Shown here: one piece after another, positions 1 through 5,941 of the stretch
How the letters are laid out: each line of letters starts with the position of its first letter
Numbering within the stretch: position 1 is the first letter of the stretch
Assembly (NCBI GenBank): GCA_947623845.1
Contig: CANQHM010000046.1
Location: 1-9,384 of the forward strand
Source: an uncultured Bacilli bacterium
Lineage (GTDB): Bacteria; Bacillota_I; Bacilli_A; RF39; UBA660
Length of the DNA stretch: 9,384 nucleotides
Direction: 5' to 3'
Notes under the pieces: generated by a model
What the model was told of the DNA's origin: nothing
The model's database searches: none
The model's input: only the letters and a program-made list of their open reading frames with translations
Translations under genes and position numbers: made by a program

Positions 1-66
1 ATAAACTAACACATTTTATTTTGCAATAATTTTTAAGTAAAAACTAAAGACTTTTCGTCAGAAATT

Positions 67-75
67 TGGTACAAT
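67..75 (+). promoter_or_regulatory. Extended -10 promoter element before the NlpC/P60 gene
   Basis: TGGTACAAT is an extended -10 box (TGn plus TACAAT, one mismatch to consensus). It lies 26 bases before the ATG at 102, so transcription would start near 82 and leave a leader of about 20 nt. No good -35 is visible at the expected spacing, which is common when a TGn element is present. The rest of bases 1-101 is AT-rich; I see no convincing gene end, hairpin or RNA in it. Confidence 0.5.
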
Positions 76-101
76 ATCTTTAATATTTGGAGTGAGTTTA
101 T

Positions 102-1568
102 ATGAAAAAAGAAAAAAAGAAATTATTAATAATAGGGGGAGTTATTTTAGCTATTATATTATTAGCTATTGGAGGATGGTTAATAATTACTAAAAAGGGG
201 AATGATTCTAAAGATACTAAGCCAGTTAATAAAGAAATTGTGGTTAAGGATTTTAATATTGAAAATGGAATGACTTTAGAAGAAATAAAGGAGTATTTAA
301 AAGAAAACTACCAATTGGGAGATAATATCGAAATTACTTATATAGGGATTGATGAGGATAATAAGGATCAAGTATTAGAAGCCGTTACTTTATATTTTAA
401 TCAAGATGGAGAGGAAGTAAGTGCGGAAGAAGCCCTTGAGATAGTTAATGATGAAGAACAGTTAAAAGAAGGATTTACGAAAAAAGAAGTTTTAGTAGGA
501 ACGGGTAAATATAAAGCTACTATAAAAGATAAAGATAATGATAAAGAATATGAAACTGTTGTTACTTTAGAAGATAAGGAAGCTCCTGTATTAGAATTAC
601 AAGATGTTACTATAACAGAGGGAGATAGTTTAAAGATTAATGCTTTTGTTAAAAAATGTTATGATAATAGTCATGAAGAATGTATTTTAAATTATGTTGA
701 TGATAACGAGGAAGTAAGCGAAGAAATTGATGTTAAAGTAGGAGAAAGAACAGTTAAAATAATAGCTAGTGATAAAGCTGGTAATAAAAGTGAAGTACAA
801 GAAGGGAAATTAGTTGTAAATAAAAAGAAGACAAGTACTAGTACGACAACCAATAAACCTAGTAGTAGTGGAACGGGAAGTAATAACAGTACAGGAAGTA
901 ATAATGGAGTTGCAACTACTGATACTTCTAAATATACGAGTTCAAATCCCATTGTGAAGGCGGCTTTAGGAATGGTAGGAATGACGGGCGTTCCTTGTAC
1001 CAATGTTGCGGAAACAGCTTTAAATGCCGTTGGTAAAACCTTGTCGATTGATATATATGAAGAAGCTTATAATATAATAACGGGAGAAAAACTTGGTACA
1101 GGAAAAGAAGCTTATGAAAAAACCCAACAAGATACAGTATTTTGTACTGAAATTACGGGAGTTATAACTGATGGTCAAACAAATGAAAGATGTTATTATT
1201 CTGTAAATAATAAAATATATAGAGTTACAATTAAAACTTGTAAAAATGGTGAATGTGATGAACGTGATGATACTTCGGATATTGGGCAATATTATATCGG
1301 CTATAAACCATTCCATGATGGTAAAACTTTCTATTGGACGGAAGCAAATATTCAAAAAATAGGAACGCAAATACCGATAAGTGAAGCACAACCAGGAGAT
1401 TTCATATTTTGGGAAAATGGAGGACTAGGATATACTCATATAGCGTTTTATCTTGGTAATAATCAAGCTGTCCATGGTGGATGGGGCGATAAAAGAGAAG
1501 TAGTTATTGCAGGTATTTATGTTGATAAAAGATCATCTACGCCAACGGCATGGCGGGTTAGTTATTAG
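102..1568 (+). CDS. Membrane-anchored NlpC/P60-type cell-wall peptidase with Ig-like stalk
   Basis: This 488-residue protein is probably an extracytoplasmic peptidoglycan hydrolase. A Lys-rich N-terminus and one hydrophobic segment (about residues 8-30) act as signal anchor. Residues about 46-240 are acidic beta-rich modules of bacterial Ig-like (DUF5011-like) type, with the typical E-A-P junction at 160-162. A Ser/Thr/Gly/Asn linker spans about 240-285. The C-terminal domain carries the NlpC/P60 signature: Cys299 in a PCTNVA context, a PGDFIFW strand, and His446 and His458 in THIAFYLG and AVHGG. The 12-residue His-His spacing is typical of the family. Between Cys299 and His446 lie 147 residues, about 95 more than usual, including Cys348, Cys364, Cys380 and Cys385. 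Cys186 and Cys194 sit close together in the stalk; disulfides are possible. GGAG at 89-92 supports the ATG. The gene is transcribed alone, with a terminator just after the stop. The fold assignment is firm; the bond it cleaves is not known. Confidence 0.8.
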   Translation: MKKEKKKLLIIGGVILAIILLAIGGWLIITKKGNDSKDTKPVNKEIVVKDFNIENGMTLEEIKEYLKENYQLGDNIEITYIGIDEDNKDQVLEAVTLYFNQDGEEVSAEEALEIVNDEEQLKEGFTKKEVLVGTGKYKATIKDKDNDKEYETVVTLEDKEAPVLELQDVTITEGDSLKINAFVKKCYDNSHEECILNYVDDNEEVSEEIDVKVGERTVKIIASDKAGNKSEVQEGKLVVNKKKTSTSTTTNKPSSSGTGSNNSTGSNNGVATTDTSKYTSSNPIVKAALGMVGMTGVPCTNVAETALNAVGKTLSIDIYEEAYNIITGEKLGTGKEAYEKTQQDTVFCTEITGVITDGQTNERCYYSVNNKIYRVTIKTCKNGECDERDDTSDIGQYYIGYKPFHDGKTFYWTEANIQKIGTQIPISEAQPGDFIFWENGGLGYTHIAFYLGNNQAVHGGWGDKREVVIAGIYVDKRSSTPTAWRVSY

Positions 1569-1594
1569 AAAGAACTAGAAAATAGTTCTTTTTT
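1569..1594 (+). terminator. Intrinsic terminator after the NlpC/P60 gene
   Basis: A perfect stem, AAGAACTA (1570-1577) pairing with TAGTTCTT (1583-1590), encloses a 5-nt GAAAA loop. It starts directly after the TAG stop and runs into a six-T tract (1589-1594). A1569-T1591 adds one more pair. The same stem sequence is used at 5879-5897. Confidence 0.85.
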
Positions 1595-1615
1595 GCATAT
1601 CTTACGTGGTATAAT
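1587..1615 (+). promoter_or_regulatory. Promoter of the Nudix-nuclease-MazG-like operon
   Basis: TATAAT at 1610-1615 is preceded by TGG (1607-1609), giving an extended -10 element. A weak -35-like TCTTTT lies 17 bp upstream (1587-1592), inside the T tract of the preceding terminator. The expected start near 1622 leaves a leader of about 15 nt with AAGGAG at 1624-1629 and the ATG at 1637. Confidence 0.7.
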
Positions 1616-1636
1616 TTAAGAATAAGGAGTAATCTT

Positions 1637-2023
1637 ATGATAAATGTAGTAGCGGCTTTGATTAGAAAAGATAATAAGATTTTACTTGCAAAACGAGCGA
1701 CAGGGGATGTTGATGTACTAGGTAAATGGGAATTTCCAGGGGGAAAGATTAATGATAAGGAAACGGAAAAAGATGCTATTGAAAGAGAAATTAAAGAAGA
1801 ATTAGGAATTAAAATAAAAGCTAAAAAGTATATTACGAAGGAAACTTATGAATATTCTTTAAAAACCGTAAATTTAATATTATATGATTGTGAATATACA
1901 GAAGGGGAAATTAAATTACATGATCATTTTGATTATAAATGGATAGATAAAGATGAGTTGTTAGAATATGATCTAGCACCAGCAGATATAGCATTAGCAA
2001 AGTATGTAAAGGAGATGGAGTAA
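1637..2023 (+). CDS. Nudix hydrolase, MutT-like nucleoside triphosphate pyrophosphohydrolase
   Basis: This 128-residue cytosolic enzyme should hydrolyse a (deoxy)nucleoside triphosphate to the monophosphate and pyrophosphate. The Nudix box is perfect at residues 36-58: G36, E42, R50, E51, E54, E55 and G57, with the Mg-binding glutamates intact. It is preceded by WEFPGGK (31-37), a hallmark of the MutT/NudG branch, and the length equals that of E. coli MutT. The substrate could be 8-oxo-dGTP, a modified pyrimidine dNTP or another damaged nucleotide; sequence alone does not decide. It is the first gene of a three-gene operon: its TAA shares one base with the ATG of the nuclease gene, implying translational coupling. 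Together with the PRA-PH-like protein at the operon's end, it brackets the nuclease with nucleotide-pool enzymes. The family call is firm; the mutT symbol is withheld because the substrate is uncertain. Confidence 0.9.
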   Translation: MINVVAALIRKDNKILLAKRATGDVDVLGKWEFPGGKINDKETEKDAIEREIKEELGIKIKAKKYITKETYEYSLKTVNLILYDCEYTEGEIKLHDHFDYKWIDKDELLEYDLAPADIALAKYVKEME

Positions 2024-3888
2024 TGCAAGTAAGATTAGTACCCATGACCAGAAAAGAATTGGAAATGGAGAAGGAATCTATTTTAGAAATACAAAAGGGA
2101 TTTTTTGAAGAACATTTAAAAAAGCAAGCACAACCTTTTGGATTTAAAAGTGCGATTAATGCGACTAAAGGGGATTTATTTTTATTTCAATTAGAAAGTC
2201 AAATAATTGCATCAGCTATTCTGGAAAAAATAGAAAGATTTCCAGAAGAAGATGCAGATGGGTATCGGGGTAATTACCATTTTAATCCAGAAACAATAAG
2301 AATTTTTAAACCAATTAGTGCCGATGAATTTAAAACATATTGTAAAGATTTTAAAGGATTTAATCGTTCTCCGCAATATATTGATGTTACTTCCTTTTTG
2401 GAATTAACGGAAAGAATTAATAATACTTCAGGAGAAGAAATAGATTATAATGAAGTAAGAATTAAAACGAAGAATGATTGGATTAAAGTATTAGATAATG
2501 AAGAACTACTTCATAATGATAAAGTTATAGAGATATTAAAATTTATTTATATGGAAAAGGATCATATAACTAATGGGGGAGTTATTGCGAAAAATTTAAA
2601 TATAGATATCGCGGGAGTAAACTCAGTTATTGCAGCATTCGGGAAAAGAGTATTAGAGTTACTATCTTTACCAGAAATTAAAGGAGAGAATGGCCAAAAT
2701 AGAAGATGGAATATTCCCTTTAAAACCGATATTAAAAGAAATAAAGAGGGGGTATTTACTTGGAAATTACGCTCGGAATTAGTAGAGGCAATAGAGGAAA
2801 AATATGATTGGAAAGATGAGTATACAACAAAATATTATGGAAAACCATTAAAAAGATATGAAAGATATACCCGAGAAGATATTCATGATATTTTTGATCC
2901 TAATACGAAATTTACACCAGGAGCCGGAAAATGGGGAGGTACGGGAATAGTATCAGTTCCTAATACAACTTCTGATTATGTATTTTTAGTTACATATGGA
3001 AATAGACAATCAGGATATGTTTTTGAAGAAAATATTTCAGAAAAGGGCGTTTTAGAATGGCAATCACAACCAAGACAAAAATTAAAAGATAAACAAATAC
3101 AAGACTTTATTAATCACGATCATAATACAGCAAATATTTACCTATTTCTAAGAAAAGATAAAAACAATCCATACTATTCTTATTTAGGAAAACTGGCTTA
3201 TATAAGTCATGATAATGAAAGAGAATGTCCAGTACATTTTAAATGGCAAATTTTAGATTGGGATGGAGATAAAGGAAATATTTCATTAAATGAAGAAATA
3301 GAAAATAAAGAAGTTAGTAAAAAAGTAAAAGAAGAAAATATTAATATAGATGATGTAGATATAGAAGATTTTAGTTGTGATAATATTGATACAGATAAAA
3401 GTTATATTAAAATGAAAAGAAAAGGTAGTTCAACTAAAGAATTTAATAATAAAAATATTAATTTTGAAGGAGAAGCGAAGAAAAATTCTAAATTAGGGAA
3501 TAAAGGAGAAGACTTTGTTGTAGAACTAGAAAAAGATCATTTATGGGAAATAGGAAGAAAAGATTTAGCAAAACAAGTTATGGCTACAAGAGAATTTGCG
3601 GGGAATGCTGAGAGATTTGATGTACTTTCTTTTGAAGATGATGGAACAAAAAAATATATTGAAGTTAAAACAACAACAGGATCAATTAATAATGCTTTCT
3701 TTATTTCGGAAAATGAAGTAGAATTTTCAAAAGATGAAAGATTTAGAGATCATTATTATTTATATAGATTATATGAGTTCGATGTTAAAACAAAGACTAC
3801 TAAAATAGCAAAGATTAAAGGACCGATAGATGAGAATGTATTAGAACCAGTAAATTATAAATGTACTATAGGAAATAAGGAGGTTTAA
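2023..3888 (+). CDS. Putative modification-dependent restriction nuclease (PUA/EVE-like, wHTH, DUF3427-like, DUF3883)
   Basis: This 621-residue protein is predicted to read DNA and cut it. Residues about 1-130 resemble a PUA/EVE/ASCH-type beta-barrel (KGDLFLFQL at 49-57, GNYHFNP at 83-89, RSPQYID at 115-121). Residues about 150-260 look winged-helix-like and end in FTWKLRSELVEAI (245-257). Residues about 278-413 match the DUF3427 pattern: YTRED (282-286), WQSQ (346-349), YLFLR (373-377), YSYLG (385-389) and a final W-x4-W. An acidic, charged linker (about 420-486) leads to a DUF3883 domain with G495-E496, D533, E547-V548-K549 and SENEVEF, consistent with a PD-(D/E)XK-type active site. DUF3427 is, as I recall, the C-terminal specificity region of the type IV enzyme SauUSI. 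No helicase, Walker or PLD motif is visible. AAAGGAG (2008-2014) supports the start. The N-terminal domain calls are moderate and the restriction role is inferred; transcription-coupled repair or another DNA role is possible. Confidence 0.7.
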   Translation: MQVRLVPMTRKELEMEKESILEIQKGFFEEHLKKQAQPFGFKSAINATKGDLFLFQLESQIIASAILEKIERFPEEDADGYRGNYHFNPETIRIFKPISADEFKTYCKDFKGFNRSPQYIDVTSFLELTERINNTSGEEIDYNEVRIKTKNDWIKVLDNEELLHNDKVIEILKFIYMEKDHITNGGVIAKNLNIDIAGVNSVIAAFGKRVLELLSLPEIKGENGQNRRWNIPFKTDIKRNKEGVFTWKLRSELVEAIEEKYDWKDEYTTKYYGKPLKRYERYTREDIHDIFDPNTKFTPGAGKWGGTGIVSVPNTTSDYVFLVTYGNRQSGYVFEENISEKGVLEWQSQPRQKLKDKQIQDFINHDHNTANIYLFLRKDKNNPYYSYLGKLAYISHDNERECPVHFKWQILDWDGDKGNISLNEEIENKEVSKKVKEENINIDDVDIEDFSCDNIDTDKSYIKMKRKGSSTKEFNNKNINFEGEAKKNSKLGNKGEDFVVELEKDHLWEIGRKDLAKQVMATREFAGNAERFDVLSFEDDGTKKYIEVKTTTGSINNAFFISENEVEFSKDERFRDHYYLYRLYEFDVKTKTTKIAKIKGPIDENVLEPVNYKCTIGNKEV

Positions 3889-3889
3889 G

Positions 3890-4225
3890 ATGGAAAAAAT
3901 ATATAATAAATTAGTTAGAGATAAGATACCAGAGATTATTAAAAATAATGGGGAAATACCGGTAATAAGAGAGTTAGCAAGTGAAGAATATTGGGATTAT
4001 CTTTTAAAAAAAGTAATAGAAGAGTTAGAAGAAGTAAAGGCGGCTCCTAATAATGATGAACGAAGAAAAGAACTGGCAGATATGTTAGAATTAATTAGAG
4101 CAATGGCGGTATATAATGGTTATACTTTAGAAGATATTATAAAGACAGCAGATAAAAAGTGCGAAACTAATGGAGGTTTTTCTAAAAGGCTACTATTAGA
4201 GAAAGTTATAAAAGAAGAAGAATAA
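3890..4225 (+). CDS. MazG/PRA-PH-like nucleoside triphosphate pyrophosphohydrolase
   Basis: This 111-residue all-alpha protein belongs to the PRA-PH/MazG-like superfamily, which removes pyrophosphate from (deoxy)nucleotides. The N-terminus YNKLVRDKIPEII (5-17) is the hallmark of a small phage- and bacteria-borne branch. The metal site is visible as E44-E45-x2-E48 followed by E61-x2-D64, and the C-terminal NGGF-x-KR (94-100) is also typical. It is often auto-annotated as phosphoribosyl-ATP pyrophosphohydrolase (HisE), but no histidine gene is near, so a nucleotide-pool role is more likely. It starts one base after the nuclease stop, with a perfect AAGGAGG at 3877-3883, so it should be made efficiently as the last gene of the operon. 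The family call is firm; the substrate is unknown. Confidence 0.85.
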   Translation: MEKIYNKLVRDKIPEIIKNNGEIPVIRELASEEYWDYLLKKVIEELEEVKAAPNNDERRKELADMLELIRAMAVYNGYTLEDIIKTADKKCETNGGFSKRLLLEKVIKEEE

Positions 4226-4241
4226 CGACAGTGTAAATGAG

Positions 4242-4273
4242 TAAAAAGATTGCTTGACAGGTTAATCTTTTTA
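4242..4273 (+). terminator. Probable terminator of the three-gene operon
   Basis: AAAAAGATT (4243-4251) pairs perfectly with AATCTTTTT (4264-4272) around a 12-nt loop; T4242-A4273 extends the stem. The stem is AU-rich and its T run lies inside the 3' arm, followed by more A/T, so termination may be partial. The loop contains the TTGACA -35 box of the next promoter. Confidence 0.55.
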
Positions 4274-4283
4274 ATTTTAAAAT
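4254..4283 (+). promoter_or_regulatory. Promoter of the membrane-anchored unknown gene
   Basis: A perfect -35 box, TTGACA (4254-4259), is followed after 18 bp by TAAAAT (4278-4283), one mismatch from the consensus -10. Transcription would start near 4290. The -35 lies in the loop of the preceding terminator. Confidence 0.65.
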
Positions 4284-4323
4284 TAAGTTGTGAATAGTAT
4301 TGTATGAAATGAAGTGTGAAGAT

Positions 4324-5001
4324 ATGAAAAATAAGAAGAAAGATTTAAGTCGTAAAGTACCCTATATAATAATTGGTGTCATAGTAATAATGTTTATTAT
4401 TGGCTTCGTAATATTTAGTAATAACTCATTATCAGAAGAAGCAAAGGAAAAATTAAAAGAAAGATATAATAAAGATTTTACTATTATAAAAGTAGATCCT
4501 CGAGGTTTTGGAGCTTTGTATTATAGAGTTGATGTTTATCCAAATGATGATCCGGATTGTGTTTTTTCGGCATATATAGATACTAAAGATGAAAACTTTT
4601 CAGATGATTATGTAGAAAGATATATTTGTAAACAAATAGCTTCTCAAATATATGATAATATTGATGTGGGTGATGATACCTTTGTTCATGTAGTAGCGGA
4701 AGGGCCACAACCTATAACTTCAGATTTAAATCAATCTATAGAAGAGTATAGTATGTTAGATGGGAAAAATAAATTTAGAGCAAGTATCTTTACTACTAAT
4801 GCCGTAGATAAATTATATGATTGGAATACTTTATTTGCCAATTTAGAATATTTAGATATTTATGCAATAGTATATGAAGTAAATGATTATAATAGAGTAC
4901 AAAAAATAAAAAAATATTTTTGGAGATACCCTAATGGAGCAACAGATATAGATTTTCAAAGATCTATTAAAGATATTCCTTATGGAGAAGTTTATAGATA
5001 A
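4324..5001 (+). CDS. Membrane-anchored extracellular protein of unknown function
   Basis: I do not recognise this family. From the ATG at 4324 it is a 225-residue protein with a basic N-terminus (MKNKKKDLSRK), one hydrophobic segment at about residues 13-31, and a predicted extracellular domain of about 190 residues rich in Asp, Tyr and Ile. A short charged helix follows the membrane segment; the rest looks like mixed alpha/beta, with no lipobox Cys and no recognised catalytic motif. The reading frame is open further upstream, with an in-frame ATG at 4309 and a TTG at 4300. None of these starts has a strong ribosome binding site. I prefer 4324 because it gives a normal signal-anchor N-terminus, but 4309 remains possible. 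The gene has its own promoter and is not tightly linked to either neighbour; no terminator is evident after it. Confidence 0.65.
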   Translation: MKNKKKDLSRKVPYIIIGVIVIMFIIGFVIFSNNSLSEEAKEKLKERYNKDFTIIKVDPRGFGALYYRVDVYPNDDPDCVFSAYIDTKDENFSDDYVERYICKQIASQIYDNIDVGDDTFVHVVAEGPQPITSDLNQSIEEYSMLDGKNKFRASIFTTNAVDKLYDWNTLFANLEYLDIYAIVYEVNDYNRVQKIKKYFWRYPNGATDIDFQRSIKDIPYGEVYR

Positions 5002-5035
5002 AAATATAGGAAAGTAGATAATAGAATATTAAAAT

Positions 5036-5065
5036 TTGTAAAATTTAGGTATTTAGTGGTATAAT
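5036..5065 (+). promoter_or_regulatory. Promoter upstream of the HD-domain gene
   Basis: TTGTAA (5036-5041, four of six to consensus), an 18-bp spacer and an extended -10, TGGTATAAT (5057-5065), make a good sigma-A-type promoter. The leader to the ATG at 5144 would be about 72 nt, the longest in the window. Two further TATAAT boxes at 5087-5092 and 5106-5111 could give shorter leaders, but neither has a good -35. The rest of the 142-base gap is AT-rich, with a repeated ATTAACT (about 5095 and 5110) and no strong hairpin. Confidence 0.65.
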
Positions 5066-5143
5066 GACTTAGGACGTTTTTATTCATATAATAAATTAAC
5101 TTAAGTATAATTAACTAGTGAGCATAAAAAAGAGGGTTATATT

Positions 5144-5866
5144 ATGAAGTATGATAAAGAAACAGAAAAATTATTAAAAAAGTGCCATTTTACAGAACAA
5201 GATAAAGAAGAATTTTGGAAGATAATAAGTCCAATATATAATCATCCAGAATTTCAAAGACGATTAGATGCTTCTTTATATCCGCATCATGGAAAGAAAA
5301 GTTTAGGGGATCATATAGTAAGTGATGCAATTGTTACTTATTATATAGCTAGTAAGAAGAAACAAAAAGGGAAGAATGTTGATGTTTTTGTAGCGGTTAT
5401 TATTGCGATGTTTCATGATTTATATGAACTTCCTTGGCAAAATACAAAGATTGTAAAAAATCATATTGTGAATAAACATGGATTTACGCATCCTTTAGAA
5501 GCAGTAGTAAATGCTTATACGTGGTTCCCAGAATACTTTAAAGATGGCGAACAAGCCATGAAGATAGTCGATGGAGTTATTCATCATATGTGGCCTTTCC
5601 CAGTTAGAGCAATAGATAAAACTTTTACCGAAACCGAATTAAATAATTTAGATAAAGTAACGAATTTAGATGAACGAATTAAAAATATAATTGTTAAATC
5701 CAGTATGCGTAAAGGTTTAAGACATGTTTCTTTTTCAAGAAGTATGTATCTAGAAGGAAGAATTGTTTCTTATGCCGATACCAAAGTATCAGTAGGAAAA
5801 GAATTAAAAAGTGCTTATGCTTTAATTGCAATTATTACGGGGATTAATTTTGGGTTAAAGAAATAA
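5144..5866 (+). CDS. HD-domain metal-dependent phosphohydrolase-like protein
   Basis: This 240-residue soluble protein has the ordered residues of a di-metal HD hydrolase: His57 (in GDHIVSDA), His91-Asp92 (FHDLYE), His116 (FTHPLEA), His147-His148 (VIHHMWPF) and Asp212 (SYADTKVS). This H...HD...H...HH...D order is shared by HD enzymes that bind two metals, such as YqeK and HD-GYP proteins; these act on phosphomonoesters or phosphodiesters, often of nucleotides. An additional His48-His49 pair lies before the first motif. No partner domain, membrane segment or GYP motif is visible. AGAGG at 5131-5135 is placed well for the ATG. It appears to be a single-gene unit, with its own promoter upstream and a strong terminator at 5879. 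The HD family call is firm; the substrate is unknown, and the last metal ligand is assigned by pattern only. Confidence 0.8.
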   Translation: MKYDKETEKLLKKCHFTEQDKEEFWKIISPIYNHPEFQRRLDASLYPHHGKKSLGDHIVSDAIVTYYIASKKKQKGKNVDVFVAVIIAMFHDLYELPWQNTKIVKNHIVNKHGFTHPLEAVVNAYTWFPEYFKDGEQAMKIVDGVIHHMWPFPVRAIDKTFTETELNNLDKVTNLDERIKNIIVKSSMRKGLRHVSFSRSMYLEGRIVSYADTKVSVGKELKSAYALIAIITGINFGLKK

Positions 5867-5878
5867 AGTAATTTACAC

Positions 5879-5901
5879 AAGAACTAGGTTAGTTCTTTTT
5901 T
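5879..5901 (+). terminator. Intrinsic terminator after the HD-domain gene
   Basis: AAGAACTA (5879-5886) pairs with TAGTTCTT (5890-5897) across a 3-nt GGT loop, followed by a T tract reaching 5901. The stem is identical to that of the terminator at 1570-1590. Confidence 0.85.
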
Positions 5902-5922
5902 CTTGGTGTTTTATGGTATAAT
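5894..5922 (+). promoter_or_regulatory. Promoter of the DUF6020-like/GT2 gene group
   Basis: The extended -10 TGGTATAAT (5914-5922) follows a weak TCTTTT -35-like sequence (5894-5899) at 17 bp. As at 1587-1615, the -35 lies in the terminator's T tract. Transcription near 5929 gives a leader of about 13 nt before the ATG at 5942. Confidence 0.7.
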
Positions 5923-5931
5923 AAAAGTATC

Positions 5932-5938
5932 GAGGTGG
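5932..5938 (+). promoter_or_regulatory. Ribosome binding site fixing the start at 5942
   Basis: GAGGTGG lies just before the ATG at 5942. The frame is open further upstream to a TTG at 5903, but that codon lies upstream of the predicted transcription start, so 5942 is chosen. Confidence 0.75.
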
Positions 5939-5941
5939 CTT

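Noticed and set aside
40..66. Hairpin GAC-TTTTC-GTC upstream of the first promoter as a terminator of a preceding gene
   Set aside because: The stem is only three base pairs and no T tract follows.
692..1003. Open frame on the minus strand, 103 codons
   Set aside because: It lies entirely antisense within the NlpC/P60 gene, is low-complexity Leu/Val/Pro/Thr-rich as the complement of the Ser/Thr/Asn linker, and matches no family.
1020..1391. Open frame on the minus strand, 123 codons
   Set aside because: It is antisense to the catalytic region of the NlpC/P60 gene, rich in Ile/Phe/Ser as expected from reversed AT-rich coding DNA, with no recognisable motif.
2023..2420. GNAT acetyltransferase fold for the N-terminus of the nuclease protein
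   Set aside because: The first residues and a GDLFLFQL strand could suggest it, but there is no acetyl-CoA-binding R/Q-x2-G-x-G/A loop and the later FNP and RSPQYID segments fit a PUA/EVE-like barrel better.
3890..4225. HisE (phosphoribosyl-ATP pyrophosphatase) for the MazG-like gene
   Set aside because: No histidine genes are near and the YNKLVRDKIPEI start marks a different branch of the same superfamily.
5072..5143. Riboswitch or T-box in the longer leader of the HD gene
   Set aside because: No stable hairpin, T-box sequence or internal terminator could be found; only short AT-rich repeats are present.
5903..5941. N-terminal extension of the membrane protein from a TTG codon
   Set aside because: The extension runs through the -10 box at 5917-5922 and the ribosome binding site at 5932-5938; the ATG at 5942 is the better start.
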